From an uncultured Paracoccaceae bacterium (GTDB lineage: Bacteria; Pseudomonadota; Alphaproteobacteria; Rhodobacterales; Rhodobacteraceae): a stretch of 64,000 nt of DNA. Position numbers and translations under genes: made by a program. The first letter of the stretch is position 1. Each line of letters opens with the position of its first letter. The notes below the pieces were generated by a model. It saw only the letters and a program-made list of their open reading frames with translations, ran no database searches and was not told the DNA's origin. The stretch lies in the NCBI GenBank assembly GCA_938028765.1, contig CALIZF010000002.1, forward strand, positions 1 through 64,000, given 5' to 3'. This document shows positions 47,225 to 54,851 of the stretch, piece by piece.

Positions 47225-48460
47225 ATGACGCTGGCAAATCCCCCCGCGCGGCCCGCCGTCCGTTTCCTCGACCGCACGACCCCGCCGCATATCATGACGC
47301 TGGTCATCCTTTCGGGGGTGTCGGCGCTGTCGCTGAACATCTTCCTGCCCTCGCTGCCGGCGATGGCTGCATGGTTCGGCGTGCCCTACGCGGTGATGCA
47401 GCTGTCGGTGCCGCTCTACCTCGGCCTGTCGGCGGTGCTGCAGGTGGCGCTCGGGCCGCTGTCGGACCGCTACGGGCGGCGGCCGGTGATGCTGGCGGCG
47501 ATCGGGCTGTTCCTCATCGCCACGGTCGGCACGATCCTGGCCCCGACCGCCGCGGTGTTCCTGGCGTTCCGCATGGCGCAGGCGGTGATCGCCACCGCCT
47601 TCGCGCTGTCGCGCGCGGTCGTGCGCGACATGGTGCCGGATGCGCAGGCGGCGTCGATGATCGGCTATGTCACCATGGGCATGGCGCTGGTGCCGATGGT
47701 GGGGCCGATGGTGGGCGGGGTCCTCGACGAGGCGTTCGGCTGGCAGGCGACCTTCGTGGCGCTTCTGGTCTGCGGCGCCGCGGTCGGCGCGCTGGCCTGG
47801 GCCGACATGGGCGAGACGGCGGCGCGCCGGCCGTCGAGCCTGGCCGCGCAGTTCCGCGAGTATCCCGCGCTTTTCGCCTCGCGCCGGTTCTGGGGCTATG
47901 CCGTCTGCGCCGCGGCTTCGTCGGGGGCGTTCTTCAGCTTCCTCGGCGGCGCGCCCTTCGTGGGATCGGAGATCTTCGGGCTGCCCCCGTCCACCCTAGG
48001 CCTTGTGTTCGGGGCGCCGGCGATCGGCTATGCCGTGGGCAACTTCTTGTCCGGCCGCTATTCGGTGCGGGTGGGGCTCACGCGGATGGTGCTGATCGGG
48101 TCGCTGATCCTGACCGGGGGGCTTGTCCTTCTGCTCGCCGTGACGCTCGCGGGCTTCGGCGGGCCGCTGGCGTTCTTCGGCCTCGTCACGCTGGTGGGCC
48201 TCGGCAACGGGATGACGCTGCCGAACGCGACCGCCGGGATGATGTCGGTGCGCCCGGACCTTGCAGGATCGGCCTCCGGCCTCGGTGGCGCGATGACCAT
48301 CGGGGGCGGCGCCGCGCTGGCAGCGCTGGCGGGGGTTCTGCTGGTGCCGGGCGGCACCGAGATCCCGCTGATCCTCGTCATGCTCGGCACGTCGGCCCTG
48401 TCGGTCGCGGCGATCCTGGCCGTCATCCGCCGCAACCGCGCGCTTGGCCTGACGCTGTGA
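47225..48460 (+). CDS. Bcr/CflA-type MFS exporter
   Basis: A 411-aa major facilitator protein with twelve hydrophobic segments. The N-terminal HIMTLVILSGVSALSLNIFLPSLPAMAAWFGVPYAVMQLSVPLYLGLSAVLQVALGPLSDRYGRRPVML region contains the MFS A-motif GPLSDRYGRRP near residues 77-88. The NIFLPSLP and MGMALVPMVGPMVGG blocks are typical of Bcr/CflA multidrug efflux proteins. It ends 53 nt before pccR with the TTTGCAAA boxes in between. There is no clear link in function to propionyl-CoA use, and its physiological substrate is unknown. Confidence 0.85.
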   Translation: MTLANPPARPAVRFLDRTTPPHIMTLVILSGVSALSLNIFLPSLPAMAAWFGVPYAVMQLSVPLYLGLSAVLQVALGPLSDRYGRRPVMLAAIGLFLIATVGTILAPTAAVFLAFRMAQAVIATAFALSRAVVRDMVPDAQAASMIGYVTMGMALVPMVGPMVGGVLDEAFGWQATFVALLVCGAAVGALAWADMGETAARRPSSLAAQFREYPALFASRRFWGYAVCAAASSGAFFSFLGGAPFVGSEIFGLPPSTLGLVFGAPAIGYAVGNFLSGRYSVRVGLTRMVLIGSLILTGGLVLLLAVTLAGFGGPLAFFGLVTLVGLGNGMTLPNATAGMMSVRPDLAGSASGLGGAMTIGGGAALAALAGVLLVPGGTEIPLILVMLGTSALSVAAILAVIRRNRALGLTL

Positions 48461-48474
48461 CGCTTGGCGGCGTG

Positions 48475-48504
48475 CTTTGCAAAGGCTAGCGTGGCTTTGC
48501 AAAG
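48475..48504 (+). promoter_or_regulatory. Two PccR-like boxes upstream of pccR
   Basis: CTTTGCAAAG occurs twice as a perfect palindrome, at 48475-48484 and 48495-48504, centre to centre 20 bp. The second ends 9 nt before the pccR ATG and overlaps its ribosome-binding region, which fits autorepression. TTTGCAA-type sequences are the sites I associate with the PccR/ScfR regulators of Rhodobacter. Confidence 0.7.
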
Positions 48505-48513
48505 GACGGGGCG

Positions 48514-49908
48514 ATGGCGACGCAGAAACTCTACGCCGGGGTGGCCCTGCGCGAGATGCGCGGGCGGATCGGGCTGACGCAGAAGGCCTTCGCGGCCAAG
48601 CTGGGCGTGTCGCTGCCTTACCTGAACCAGATGGAGAACAACCACCGCCCCGTCTCGGCCGCGGTGGTGCTGCGGCTGGCGGCGGAGTTCGGCTTCGACG
48701 TGACCGACCTTGCCGCAGGCGATGCCGAACGGGTGGTCAGCGACATGCGCGAGGCGCTGGCCGATCCGGTGTTCACCGCCCCTCCGCCGCTTGCCGACCT
48801 GCGGCTGGCCGCCTCGAACGCCCCGGCGCTGGCGCGCGCCTTCCTCGAGCTGCACCGCGCCTACCGCCAGACGCACGAGCGCCTTGCCTCGCTGGACGAG
48901 GCCCTGGGCCGCGGTGGGGCGGGCCTGCGCCCCAGCCCCTGGGAAGAGGTGCGCGACTTCTTTCACTATTGCGACAACTACGTCGACGCGGTCGATCGTG
49001 CGGCCGAACATTTCGTGCGCGACGTCGCGCCCGGCGCGGACATCCTGCCCCTGGTGCGCGGGGCGCTGGCTGCTCGCGGGGTGACGGTCGCGGTGGACGA
49101 CATCCCCGAGATTCGCCGCTACGACGCCGCGACGGGGCGGTTGACGGTGGCCGCGCGGGCCGCCGACCCCACCCGCCGGTTCCAGCTGCTGCACCAGGTG
49201 GCGCTGATCCTCTACCGCGACCTGATCGAGGCGACGCTGGACCTTGCCCGCTTCCAGACCGCCGAGGCGCGGGGGATCGCGCTGATCGGGATGGCCAACT
49301 ACTTCGCCGGCGCCGCGCTGATGCCCTACCGCGCTTTCCTGACGGCCGCGGGGGCGATGCGGCACGACCTCGAACGCCTGGCCGACCGGTTCGGCGCCTC
49401 GATCGAGCAGGTGGCGCACCGCCTGTCCACCCTCCAGCGCCCCGGCCTGAAGGGGGTGCCGTTCTTCTTCGTGCGGGTCGATCAGGCGGGCACGATCACC
49501 AAGCGGCATTCGGCCACGCGGCTGCAGTTCGCCCGCTTCGGCGGGGCCTGCCCCCTGTGGAACGTACACCGCGCCTTCGAGACGCCGGGCCGCTTCCTGC
49601 GGCAGCTGGCCGAAACGCCCGACGGCATACGCTACCTGTGCCTGGCGCGCGACGTGTCCAAGCCCGGGGGGGCCTGGGGCGCGCCGGTGCGACGCTATGC
49701 GATCGGGCTCGGCTGCGAGATCGGCCATGCCGCGGCGCTGGTCTATGCCGACGACCTCGATCTGGCGCGCCGGTTCGAGCCGATCGGGGTCTCTTGCCGC
49801 ATCTGCGACCGGCGCGACTGCCACCAGCGCGCGGTGCCGCCGCTGGAGCGGCAGCTGCACATCGACCCTGACCGGCGCGGGCTTTTGCCCTACAGCGTGG
49901 CAGGGTGA
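48514..49908 (+). CDS. pccR: Short-chain acyl-CoA regulator PccR (ScfR family)
   Basis: A 464-aa regulator. An XRE-type helix-turn-helix (GLTQKAFAAKLGVSLPYLNQMENNHRPVSAAVVLRLAAEFG) lies near residues 20-60. A long middle part contains the ImmA/IrrE-like segment with FQLLHQVALILYRDLIE near 225 and ALIGMANYFAGAALMPYRAFLTAA near 260. The C-terminal DUF2083 domain ends with the cysteine set CRICDRRDCHQRAVPPLERQL near 428-448. This is the layout of PccR in Rhodobacter sphaeroides, which controls propionyl-CoA carboxylase in response to propionyl-CoA. The same order pccR...pccB...pccA-mcm is found here. Two TTTGCAAA palindromes precede its start. Confidence 0.88.
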   Translation: MATQKLYAGVALREMRGRIGLTQKAFAAKLGVSLPYLNQMENNHRPVSAAVVLRLAAEFGFDVTDLAAGDAERVVSDMREALADPVFTAPPPLADLRLAASNAPALARAFLELHRAYRQTHERLASLDEALGRGGAGLRPSPWEEVRDFFHYCDNYVDAVDRAAEHFVRDVAPGADILPLVRGALAARGVTVAVDDIPEIRRYDAATGRLTVAARAADPTRRFQLLHQVALILYRDLIEATLDLARFQTAEARGIALIGMANYFAGAALMPYRAFLTAAGAMRHDLERLADRFGASIEQVAHRLSTLQRPGLKGVPFFFVRVDQAGTITKRHSATRLQFARFGGACPLWNVHRAFETPGRFLRQLAETPDGIRYLCLARDVSKPGGAWGAPVRRYAIGLGCEIGHAAALVYADDLDLARRFEPIGVSCRICDRRDCHQRAVPPLERQLHIDPDRRGLLPYSVAG

Positions 49909-49932
49909 CGAATCGGCGGCGGAGGCGGGCGG

Positions 49933-50373
49933 ATGCAGGCGACGGGCAAGCGGCGGATCGAGGCGGCGCCGACCGCCATCGCGGCGGCGCTCGAGGATGC
50001 GGACGCCCTGGGCCGCATCCTGCCGTCCTGCGAACGGGTCACGCCCGCGGGCCCCGGCCGGTTCGACGTGGAGTTCGCCCGCAAGGCCGGACCGATGACG
50101 CTGCGCCTGCGGACCGCGCTGGCCGTGACGGCCGAGCCGGGCGGCGTGCGGCGCATCGAGATCGCCGGCAGGTCGGCCGTCGCGGGTTCGCTGCGCGCGG
50201 TCTGCACCCTGCGGCTCGACCCGGTTCCGGCGGGGACGCAGGTTCACTACGACCTCGCGCTGGAAACCGGCGGCCTGTTGCGGCGCCTCGCCGCCGCCGC
50301 AGCGCCGGACGCCGCCGAGAAGGGCGCGCGCCGGCTGATCGACCGGCGGCGCGCCGAGGTCGAGCGCCGCTGA
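49933..50373 (+). CDS. CoxG-like SRPBCC-fold protein
   Basis: A 146-aa protein of the SRPBCC/CoxG type. The opening MQATGKRRIEAAPTAIAAALEDADALGRILPSCERVTPAGPGRFDVEF is the CoxG pattern ('...V..AL.DP..L..ciPGce.v...g...y...v'). The C-terminus is basic (RRLIDRRRAEVERR) and could be membrane-associated. CoxG in carboxydotrophs anchors CO dehydrogenase to the membrane, but no CODH is encoded here, so the role is open. It follows pccR by 24 nt on the same strand. Start ATG at 49933 follows GGAGGCGGGCG. Confidence 0.75.
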   Translation: MQATGKRRIEAAPTAIAAALEDADALGRILPSCERVTPAGPGRFDVEFARKAGPMTLRLRTALAVTAEPGGVRRIEIAGRSAVAGSLRAVCTLRLDPVPAGTQVHYDLALETGGLLRRLAAAAAPDAAEKGARRLIDRRRAEVERR

Positions 50374-50379
50374 TCGGCG

Positions 50380-50619
50380 TCAGCCCTGGCGCAGGGCCCG
50401 GGCGATCGCGTCCTTCAGTGTCGCGCGCCGCCGGCGCAGGGCCGTTTCGTGATCCTCCGACACGGGGTCGAGCCGCGTCTCGGCGCGGTAGACGGCGCGG
50501 TTCACCTCGTCGTATTCTGCAACAAGGCGTGCGAAATGCGCGTCTGTTTCCTTCATCTGGTGGATGCGCGCGGCCTGTCCCGGAAAGTCGGCGACAAGAT
50601 CGTGGGTCGTGTGGGTCAT
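50380..50619 (-). CDS. YdcH/DUF465 family small protein
   Basis: A 79-aa helical protein. MTHTTHDLVADFPGQAARIHQMKETDAHFARLVAEYDEVNRAVYRAETRLDPVSEDHETALRRRRATLKDAIARALRQ is the DUF465/YdcH pattern, a single coiled-coil-like helical hairpin of unknown function. It is common in proteobacteria. A GGAGG sequence at 50626-50630 (read on the minus strand as CCTCC on the plus) supports this start. It lies between the CoxG-like gene and the DUF486 gene. Confidence 0.85.
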   Translation of the reverse strand: MTHTTHDLVADFPGQAARIHQMKETDAHFARLVAEYDEVNRAVYRAETRLDPVSEDHETALRRRRATLKDAIARALRQG

Positions 50620-50676
50620 GTCCGGTCCTCCGGCCCGCTGCTTTCCACGGTCGCGGGCGGCCGGCCTTGATGCGCG

Positions 50677-51048
50677 TCAAGTCCAGCGGTGGAAGATGAA
50701 GAAGGCCCCCGCAGCGATGAAGCCGAAGCCGACGAGGTGGTTCCACGCCAGCGGCTCCTTCAGGAACCAGACCGAGAACCCGACAAACACGGTCAGCGTG
50801 ATCACCTCCTGGATGGTCTTGAGCTCGGCCGCGCTGAAATGGCCGTGGCCGATCCGGTTCGCCGGCACCTGCAGGACATATTCGAAGAAGGCGATGCCCC
50901 AGCTGACCAGGATCACCGTGACCAGCGGCGCCTCCTTGAACTTCAGATGGCCGTACCAGGCGAAGGTCATGAAGACGTTGGACGCGATGAGAAGGCCGAT
51001 CGTGACGACCGGCACGGGCAGGCTGGGCATCGGGAACCCCTGAATCAT
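50677..51048 (-). CDS. DUF486/DMT-family small membrane protein
   Basis: A 123-aa protein with four predicted membrane helices and the blocks VFMTFAWYGHLKF near residues 25-38 and WGIAFFEYVLQVPANRIGHGHFSAAELKTIQEVITL near 50-85. These mark the DUF486 family of small DMT-type membrane proteins. It may be an exporter half-unit or have another role. An alternative start is Met7 (51030). It is divergent from pccB, and the spacer between them holds the pccB promoter with PccR-like boxes. Confidence 0.85.
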   Translation of the reverse strand: MIQGFPMPSLPVPVVTIGLLIASNVFMTFAWYGHLKFKEAPLVTVILVSWGIAFFEYVLQVPANRIGHGHFSAAELKTIQEVITLTVFVGFSVWFLKEPLAWNHLVGFGFIAAGAFFIFHRWT

Positions 51049-51089
51049 GGCTGTCGCGGCTTAGCACGGGCAGTCGCGTCGCGCAGGTG

Positions 51090-51145
51090 CTTCGCAGATT
51101 TGCAATTTGTGGAAGCGTTGCTGCGACAGGATTGCAAATTCGCGG
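51090..51145 (+). promoter_or_regulatory. PccR-like inverted repeat upstream of pccB
   Basis: CGCAGATTTGCAAT (51093-51106) and ATTGCAAATTCGCG (51131-51144) are inverted copies matching at 12 of 14 positions, with a 24-bp spacer. Each arm includes TTTGCAA. The element is 65-120 nt upstream of the pccB ATG (51209). The same TTTGCAA core is found in the pccR leader, so PccR is the likely binder. Confidence 0.65.
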
Positions 51146-51208
51146 GATCCCGCTTTCCGCCGCGCGCCGGCAAACCTATTGTGCGCGCGACACGTGGGGA
51201 AAGGCACC

Positions 51209-52741
51209 ATGAAGGACATCCTGCAGGAACTCGAGGATCGCCGCGCCGCCGCACGCCTCGGCGGCGGCCAGCGCCGGATCGATGCGCAGCACGCCAAGGG
51301 CAAGCTGACGGCGCGCGAGCGGATCGAGCTTCTGCTCGACGAGGGGTCCTTCGAGGAGTTCGACATGTTCGTGCGCCATCGCTGCACGGACTTCGGGATG
51401 GAACAGGACCGCCCGGCGGGCGACGGCGTGGTGACCGGATGGGGCACGATCAACGGCCGTCAGGTCTATGTGTTTAGCCAGGACTTCACCGTGTTCGGCG
51501 GCTCTCTGTCCGAGACGCACGCCCAGAAGATCTGCAAGATCATGGACATGGCGGTGCAGAACGGCGCCCCCGTGATCGGCATCAACGATTCGGGCGGGGC
51601 GCGCATCCAGGAAGGCGTCGCCTCGCTTGCCGGTTATGCCGAGGTGTTCCAGCGCAACATCATGGCCTCGGGCGTGGTGCCGCAGATTTCGCTCATCATG
51701 GGCCCCTGCGCCGGCGGGGCCGTCTATTCGCCGGCGATGACCGACTTCATCTTCATGGTGAAGGACACGTCCTACATGTTCGTGACCGGCCCCGACGTGG
51801 TCAAGACGGTGACGAACGAGGTGGTGACGGCCGAGGAACTGGGCGGCGCCTCGACCCACACGAAGAAGTCGAGCGTCGCCGACGGCGCCTTCGAGAACGA
51901 CGTGGAGCTTTTGGCCGAGACCCGGCGCCTCTTCGACTTCCTGCCGCTCAACAACCGCGGCAAGCCGCCGGTGCGGCCCTTCTACGACGACCCCGCCCGG
52001 ATCGAGCCCAGCCTCGACACGCTGGTGCCCGAAAACCCCAACCAGCCCTACGACATGAAGGAACTCATCCTGAAGGTCGCGGACGAGGGGGACTTCTTCG
52101 AGATTCAGAAGGACCATGCGGGCAACATCATCACCGGCTTCATCCGGCTGGAAGGGCAGACCGTGGGCGTGGTGGCGAACCAGCCGATGGTGCTTGCGGG
52201 CTGCCTCGACATCGACGCCAGCCGCAAGGCCGCGCGGTTCGTGCGGTTCTGCGACGCCTTCGAGATCCCGATCCTGACCTTCGTGGACGTCCCCGGTTTC
52301 CTGCCGGGGACGGAGCAGGAGTATCGCGGCATCATCAAGCACGGGGCCAAGCTTCTCTTCGCCTATGGCGAGGCGACTGTGCCCAAGGTCACCGTGATGA
52401 CCCGCAAGACCTATGGCGGCGCCTATGTCGTGATGTCGTCCAAGCACCTGCGGGGCGATTTCAGCTATGCCTGGCCATCGGCCGAGGTGGCGGTGATGGG
52501 GGCGAAGGGGGCGGTCGAGATCCTCTATCGCAGCGAGCTCGGCGACCCTGCGAAGATCGCCGCGCGCGTGAAGGACTATGAGGACCGGTTCGCCAACCCC
52601 TTCGTCGCTGCCGAACGCGGGTTCATCGATGAGGTGATCATGCCCCATTCGACCCGCCGCCGGGTGTGCCGGGCGTTTGCCAGCCTGCGCCACAAGAAGC
52701 TGTCGAACCCCTGGAAGAAGCACGACAACATCCCGCTCTGA
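51209..52741 (+). CDS. pccB: Propionyl-CoA carboxylase, beta subunit
   Basis: A 510-aa carboxyltransferase subunit. It uses carboxy-biotin from PccA to convert propionyl-CoA into (S)-methylmalonyl-CoA in the cytoplasm. Visible blocks are [45 protein letters not shown] near residues 6-50, [27 protein letters not shown] near 132-158, [19 protein letters not shown] (oxyanion loop) near 170-190, and [40 protein letters not shown] near 355-395. The ATG at 51209 follows GGGGAAAGG. The promoter region carries PccR-like inverted repeats. A methyltransferase-like gene begins 10 nt downstream. Confidence 0.97.
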   Translation: MKDILQELEDRRAAARLGGGQRRIDAQHAKGKLTARERIELLLDEGSFEEFDMFVRHRCTDFGMEQDRPAGDGVVTGWGTINGRQVYVFSQDFTVFGGSLSETHAQKICKIMDMAVQNGAPVIGINDSGGARIQEGVASLAGYAEVFQRNIMASGVVPQISLIMGPCAGGAVYSPAMTDFIFMVKDTSYMFVTGPDVVKTVTNEVVTAEELGGASTHTKKSSVADGAFENDVELLAETRRLFDFLPLNNRGKPPVRPFYDDPARIEPSLDTLVPENPNQPYDMKELILKVADEGDFFEIQKDHAGNIITGFIRLEGQTVGVVANQPMVLAGCLDIDASRKAARFVRFCDAFEIPILTFVDVPGFLPGTEQEYRGIIKHGAKLLFAYGEATVPKVTVMTRKTYGGAYVVMSSKHLRGDFSYAWPSAEVAVMGAKGAVEILYRSELGDPAKIAARVKDYEDRFANPFVAAERGFIDEVIMPHSTRRRVCRAFASLRHKKLSNPWKKHDNIPL

Positions 52742-52751
52742 GGGGGCAGCG

Positions 52752-53522
52752 ATGAAGCGCGCGCTCGACATCGCGGCGGCGGCGCGGCACCCCGAGGTGG
52801 CGGCGCTGGACCTCTCGGTGCTCGGTCCCGGCGACCTTGCCAACCTGATCCTCCAGCGCTCCGAGGTGCTGTTCGATCGGCCACGGCCGGGCGAGGCCAT
52901 CCGCGCGTGGGAGGCCGGCGACGAGGGGCCGATCGCCCGCGCGGTCGAAGAGATGGGAGACGAGATCGCGCGCCGGGCCGCGGGGGTCATCCGTGCCGAG
53001 TATGACGCCCTGCGGCCCCGGCTGGCCGCACTTGCCCCCCGGCGCGTGGCCGACATCGGTTGCGGCTATGCGCTGTTTGACCTCTTCCTTGCGCGCGATC
53101 TCAACCCCGAACTTCTGCTGATCGACCTCGAGGCGAACGAGCGGCGCCATTTTTCCTACCACGCGGAAGGGGCAGCCTATTCGAGCCTCGCGGTGGCGCG
53201 TCGCCTGCTTGAGGCCAATGGCGTCGCCCCCGGCCGGATCGTCACGCTGAACCCCCGCGAGGCCGACCCTGCCGCGGCGGGACCGGTCGATCTTGCGGTC
53301 AGTTTCCTGTCCTGCGGCTTCCACTATCCGGCGGCGACCTATCTGCCGTTCTTCACACGGGCGGTGCGCCCGGGCGGGTCCGTCATCCTCGACCTTCGGG
53401 CGCGCACCGCCGCGGCGCAGCTGGCAGGGCTTGGCCCCATCGGCAGCGTGGCGGATCTGCCCGCCCCGTCCAAGGCGCGGCGCATCCTGCTGACGCGGAG
53501 CGGGGCAGATGCCCGGGACTGA
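52752..53522 (+). CDS. Methyltransferase-like protein between pccB and pccA
   Basis: A 256-aa protein. RRVADIGCGYALFDLFLARDL near residues 97-117 matches the SAM-binding motif I of class I methyltransferases, LLLIDLEANERRHF near 122-135 fits motif II with an acidic residue, and DLAVSFLSCGFHYPAATYLPFFTRAVRPGG near 178-210 fits motif IV to V. The N-terminal 95 residues are helical and unlike a known domain. The 10-nt gap from pccB suggests co-transcription. Its substrate and any tie to propionyl-CoA metabolism are unknown. Confidence 0.7.
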   Translation: MKRALDIAAAARHPEVAALDLSVLGPGDLANLILQRSEVLFDRPRPGEAIRAWEAGDEGPIARAVEEMGDEIARRAAGVIRAEYDALRPRLAALAPRRVADIGCGYALFDLFLARDLNPELLLIDLEANERRHFSYHAEGAAYSSLAVARRLLEANGVAPGRIVTLNPREADPAAAGPVDLAVSFLSCGFHYPAATYLPFFTRAVRPGGSVILDLRARTAAAQLAGLGPIGSVADLPAPSKARRILLTRSGADARD

Positions 53523-53588
53523 GGCCGCCTGGCCCGGCCGCGCGCCGGTCGGAATCGACTGCCTCGCCCAAAGGCCCGGTGCGGCGGG

Positions 53589-53978
53589 ATGAGGATGGCC
53601 GCCGCCCTCGCCCTTGTCGCCGCCCCGGCGCTGGCCGGGGACATCGTCGTGCCCTCGGGTCAGGCGGTCACGCTGCAGGACGTGATCTGGGGCGAGCCGG
53701 GGGACGAGGGGCTGACGGTGCGCTTCCGTTTCGTCGCGCCCGCCATCGCCCGGCGCGGCGGCACGGTCGATTTCGCCGCGGCCGAGGCCGACATGCAGCA
53801 CCTCTGCGACACCTACGCCCTGCCGCGCGTGCGCACCGTCACCGGCCCCCGCCCCGAACGCATCGTCATTGCGCTGTCCGACAGGCCGGTCGATTTCGGC
53901 GCGGCCGCGCCCGAGGCGACGCAGTTCTTCGAGGTCTATGCGATCGACGGCGACGCCTGCCGGTGGGAGCCGTTCTGA
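53589..53978 (+). CDS. Small secreted protein of unknown function
   Basis: A 129-aa protein with a short signal peptide (MRMAAALALVAAPALAGDIV, cleavage near residue 16). The mature part is predicted to be beta-rich: QAVTLQDVIWGEPGDEGLTVRFRFVAPAIAR, then DMQHLCDTYALPRV and CRWEPF with two Cys that could form a disulfide. It resembles small periplasmic proteins found beside pccB/pccA in Rhodobacterales. I do not know a function. The stop overlaps the next start by one base (53976-53980). Confidence 0.65.
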   Translation: MRMAAALALVAAPALAGDIVVPSGQAVTLQDVIWGEPGDEGLTVRFRFVAPAIARRGGTVDFAAAEADMQHLCDTYALPRVRTVTGPRPERIVIALSDRPVDFGAAAPEATQFFEVYAIDGDACRWEPF

Positions 53979-54409
53979 TGCAAAAGCATCGCGGTTTTCC
54001 GGGGCGGTTGCCGGGGACGGATTACCAGTTCGTCATCCGCCGCGCGAATGCGGCCGGGGCGACGCGGATCGTGCGCCGCGAACGCTACCGGGACCGCAGC
54101 CCGGCCGACCGCGCGGCCGACGAGGGCTTCATGCAGGCGCTGTGGGACCATTTCGGCGACCGGCCGTTCGTGCGCGGCAACCTCGACGCCGGGCGGCTGT
54201 CTTGGCTGATCGGGCGCGAGGTCGTCTGGGCCTCCGAACCGGCCGATCCGGCCAGCTACGACCAGCTGCTGCGCATCGACGTGCGCCGCGCGCAGGCCAG
54301 CTTTCCGCAGGTGTTCGCGGACCGGGGCGGCGAGGCCGGGTGGGACGATGACGCCGCCGGCGGCAGCGGCGGGGACGCCAAGGACGGCGACGGGGGGGAC
54401 GGGGAATGA
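53978..54409 (+). CDS. Hypothetical protein with acidic Gly-rich tail
   Basis: A 143-aa protein starting at an ATG that overlaps the previous stop. Residues 1-110 are basic/aromatic and seem folded (DYQFVIRRANAAGATRIVRRERYRDRSP and RGNLDAGRLSWLIGREVVWASEPADPASYDQLLRID). The last 30 residues are Gly/Asp-rich and probably disordered. No signal peptide or membrane segment is present and I recognise no family. It belongs to the pccB-pccA intergenic cluster, so co-expression with pcc genes is likely. Confidence 0.6.
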   Translation: MQKHRGFPGRLPGTDYQFVIRRANAAGATRIVRRERYRDRSPADRAADEGFMQALWDHFGDRPFVRGNLDAGRLSWLIGREVVWASEPADPASYDQLLRIDVRRAQASFPQVFADRGGEAGWDDDAAGGSGGDAKDGDGGDGE

Positions 54410-54521
54410 CCGCTGCGCCGTTTCGTGCCGAGTCCGCCGCAGCGGCGTGCCAACCCCTTGGCGGCGGAAGCCGGACATGCGATTCTCGTGCCGCACAATC
54501 CCGAAGCGGAGATCGAGCAGC

Positions 54522-54737
54522 ATGCGCACCATCCGTCTCGCGGCCCCGGCCGCCCTCGTCCTTGCCCTTGCGGGCTGCCTGTCCACCCCGGTCGAGCGGG
54601 CCGGCGCCGGCGCGCTGGCCGGGGCCGCCATCTCGAACGCCACGGGGGGCAACGTGCTCGCGGGCGGGCTCATCGGCGCTGCGGCCGGGGCCGTGTCCTG
54701 CGGCGTCCCTGGCCTGCCGCCCTGCCGCGGCAACTGA
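54522..54737 (+). CDS. Small glycine-zipper lipoprotein
   Basis: A 71-aa protein. Its signal ends in the lipobox LALAGC (Cys19), giving a short lipoprotein with a glycine-zipper-like stretch, AGAGALAGAAISNATGGNVLAGGLIGAAAGAVSCG. Such segments can insert into or pack on membranes. Two further Cys near the C-terminus (CGVPGLPPC) may form a disulfide. The role is unknown; outer-membrane lipoproteins of this size are common in Rhodobacterales. A terminator-like hairpin follows before pccA. Confidence 0.72.
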   Translation: MRTIRLAAPAALVLALAGCLSTPVERAGAGALAGAAISNATGGNVLAGGLIGAAAGAVSCGVPGLPPCRGN

Positions 54738-54779
54738 CCTGACCTGCGCCGGGGCCCTGCGCCCCGACGCCGACCTTGC

Positions 54780-54810
54780 GCCGCCGCGGCCCTGCGCCGC
54801 GGCGGCCTTT
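54780..54810 (+). terminator. Terminator-like hairpin before pccA
   Basis: GCCGCCGCGG (54780-54789), a 7-nt loop and CCGCGGCGGC (54797-54806) form a perfect 10-bp stem followed by CTTTGCC. It lies 43 nt after the lipoprotein stop and 42 nt before the pccA ATG. The T-run is short, so it may terminate only partially and lower read-through into pccA. Confidence 0.55.
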
Positions 54811-54851
54811 GCCGTTTCACGGGCCCGGAGGGCCGCCAAGAAGGGACAGCC

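Noticed and set aside
49933-50373. A CO dehydrogenase accessory operon including CoxG
   Set aside because: No CODH large, medium or small subunit genes are in the window, and the CoxG-like fold is widely used, so CO oxidation is not supported.
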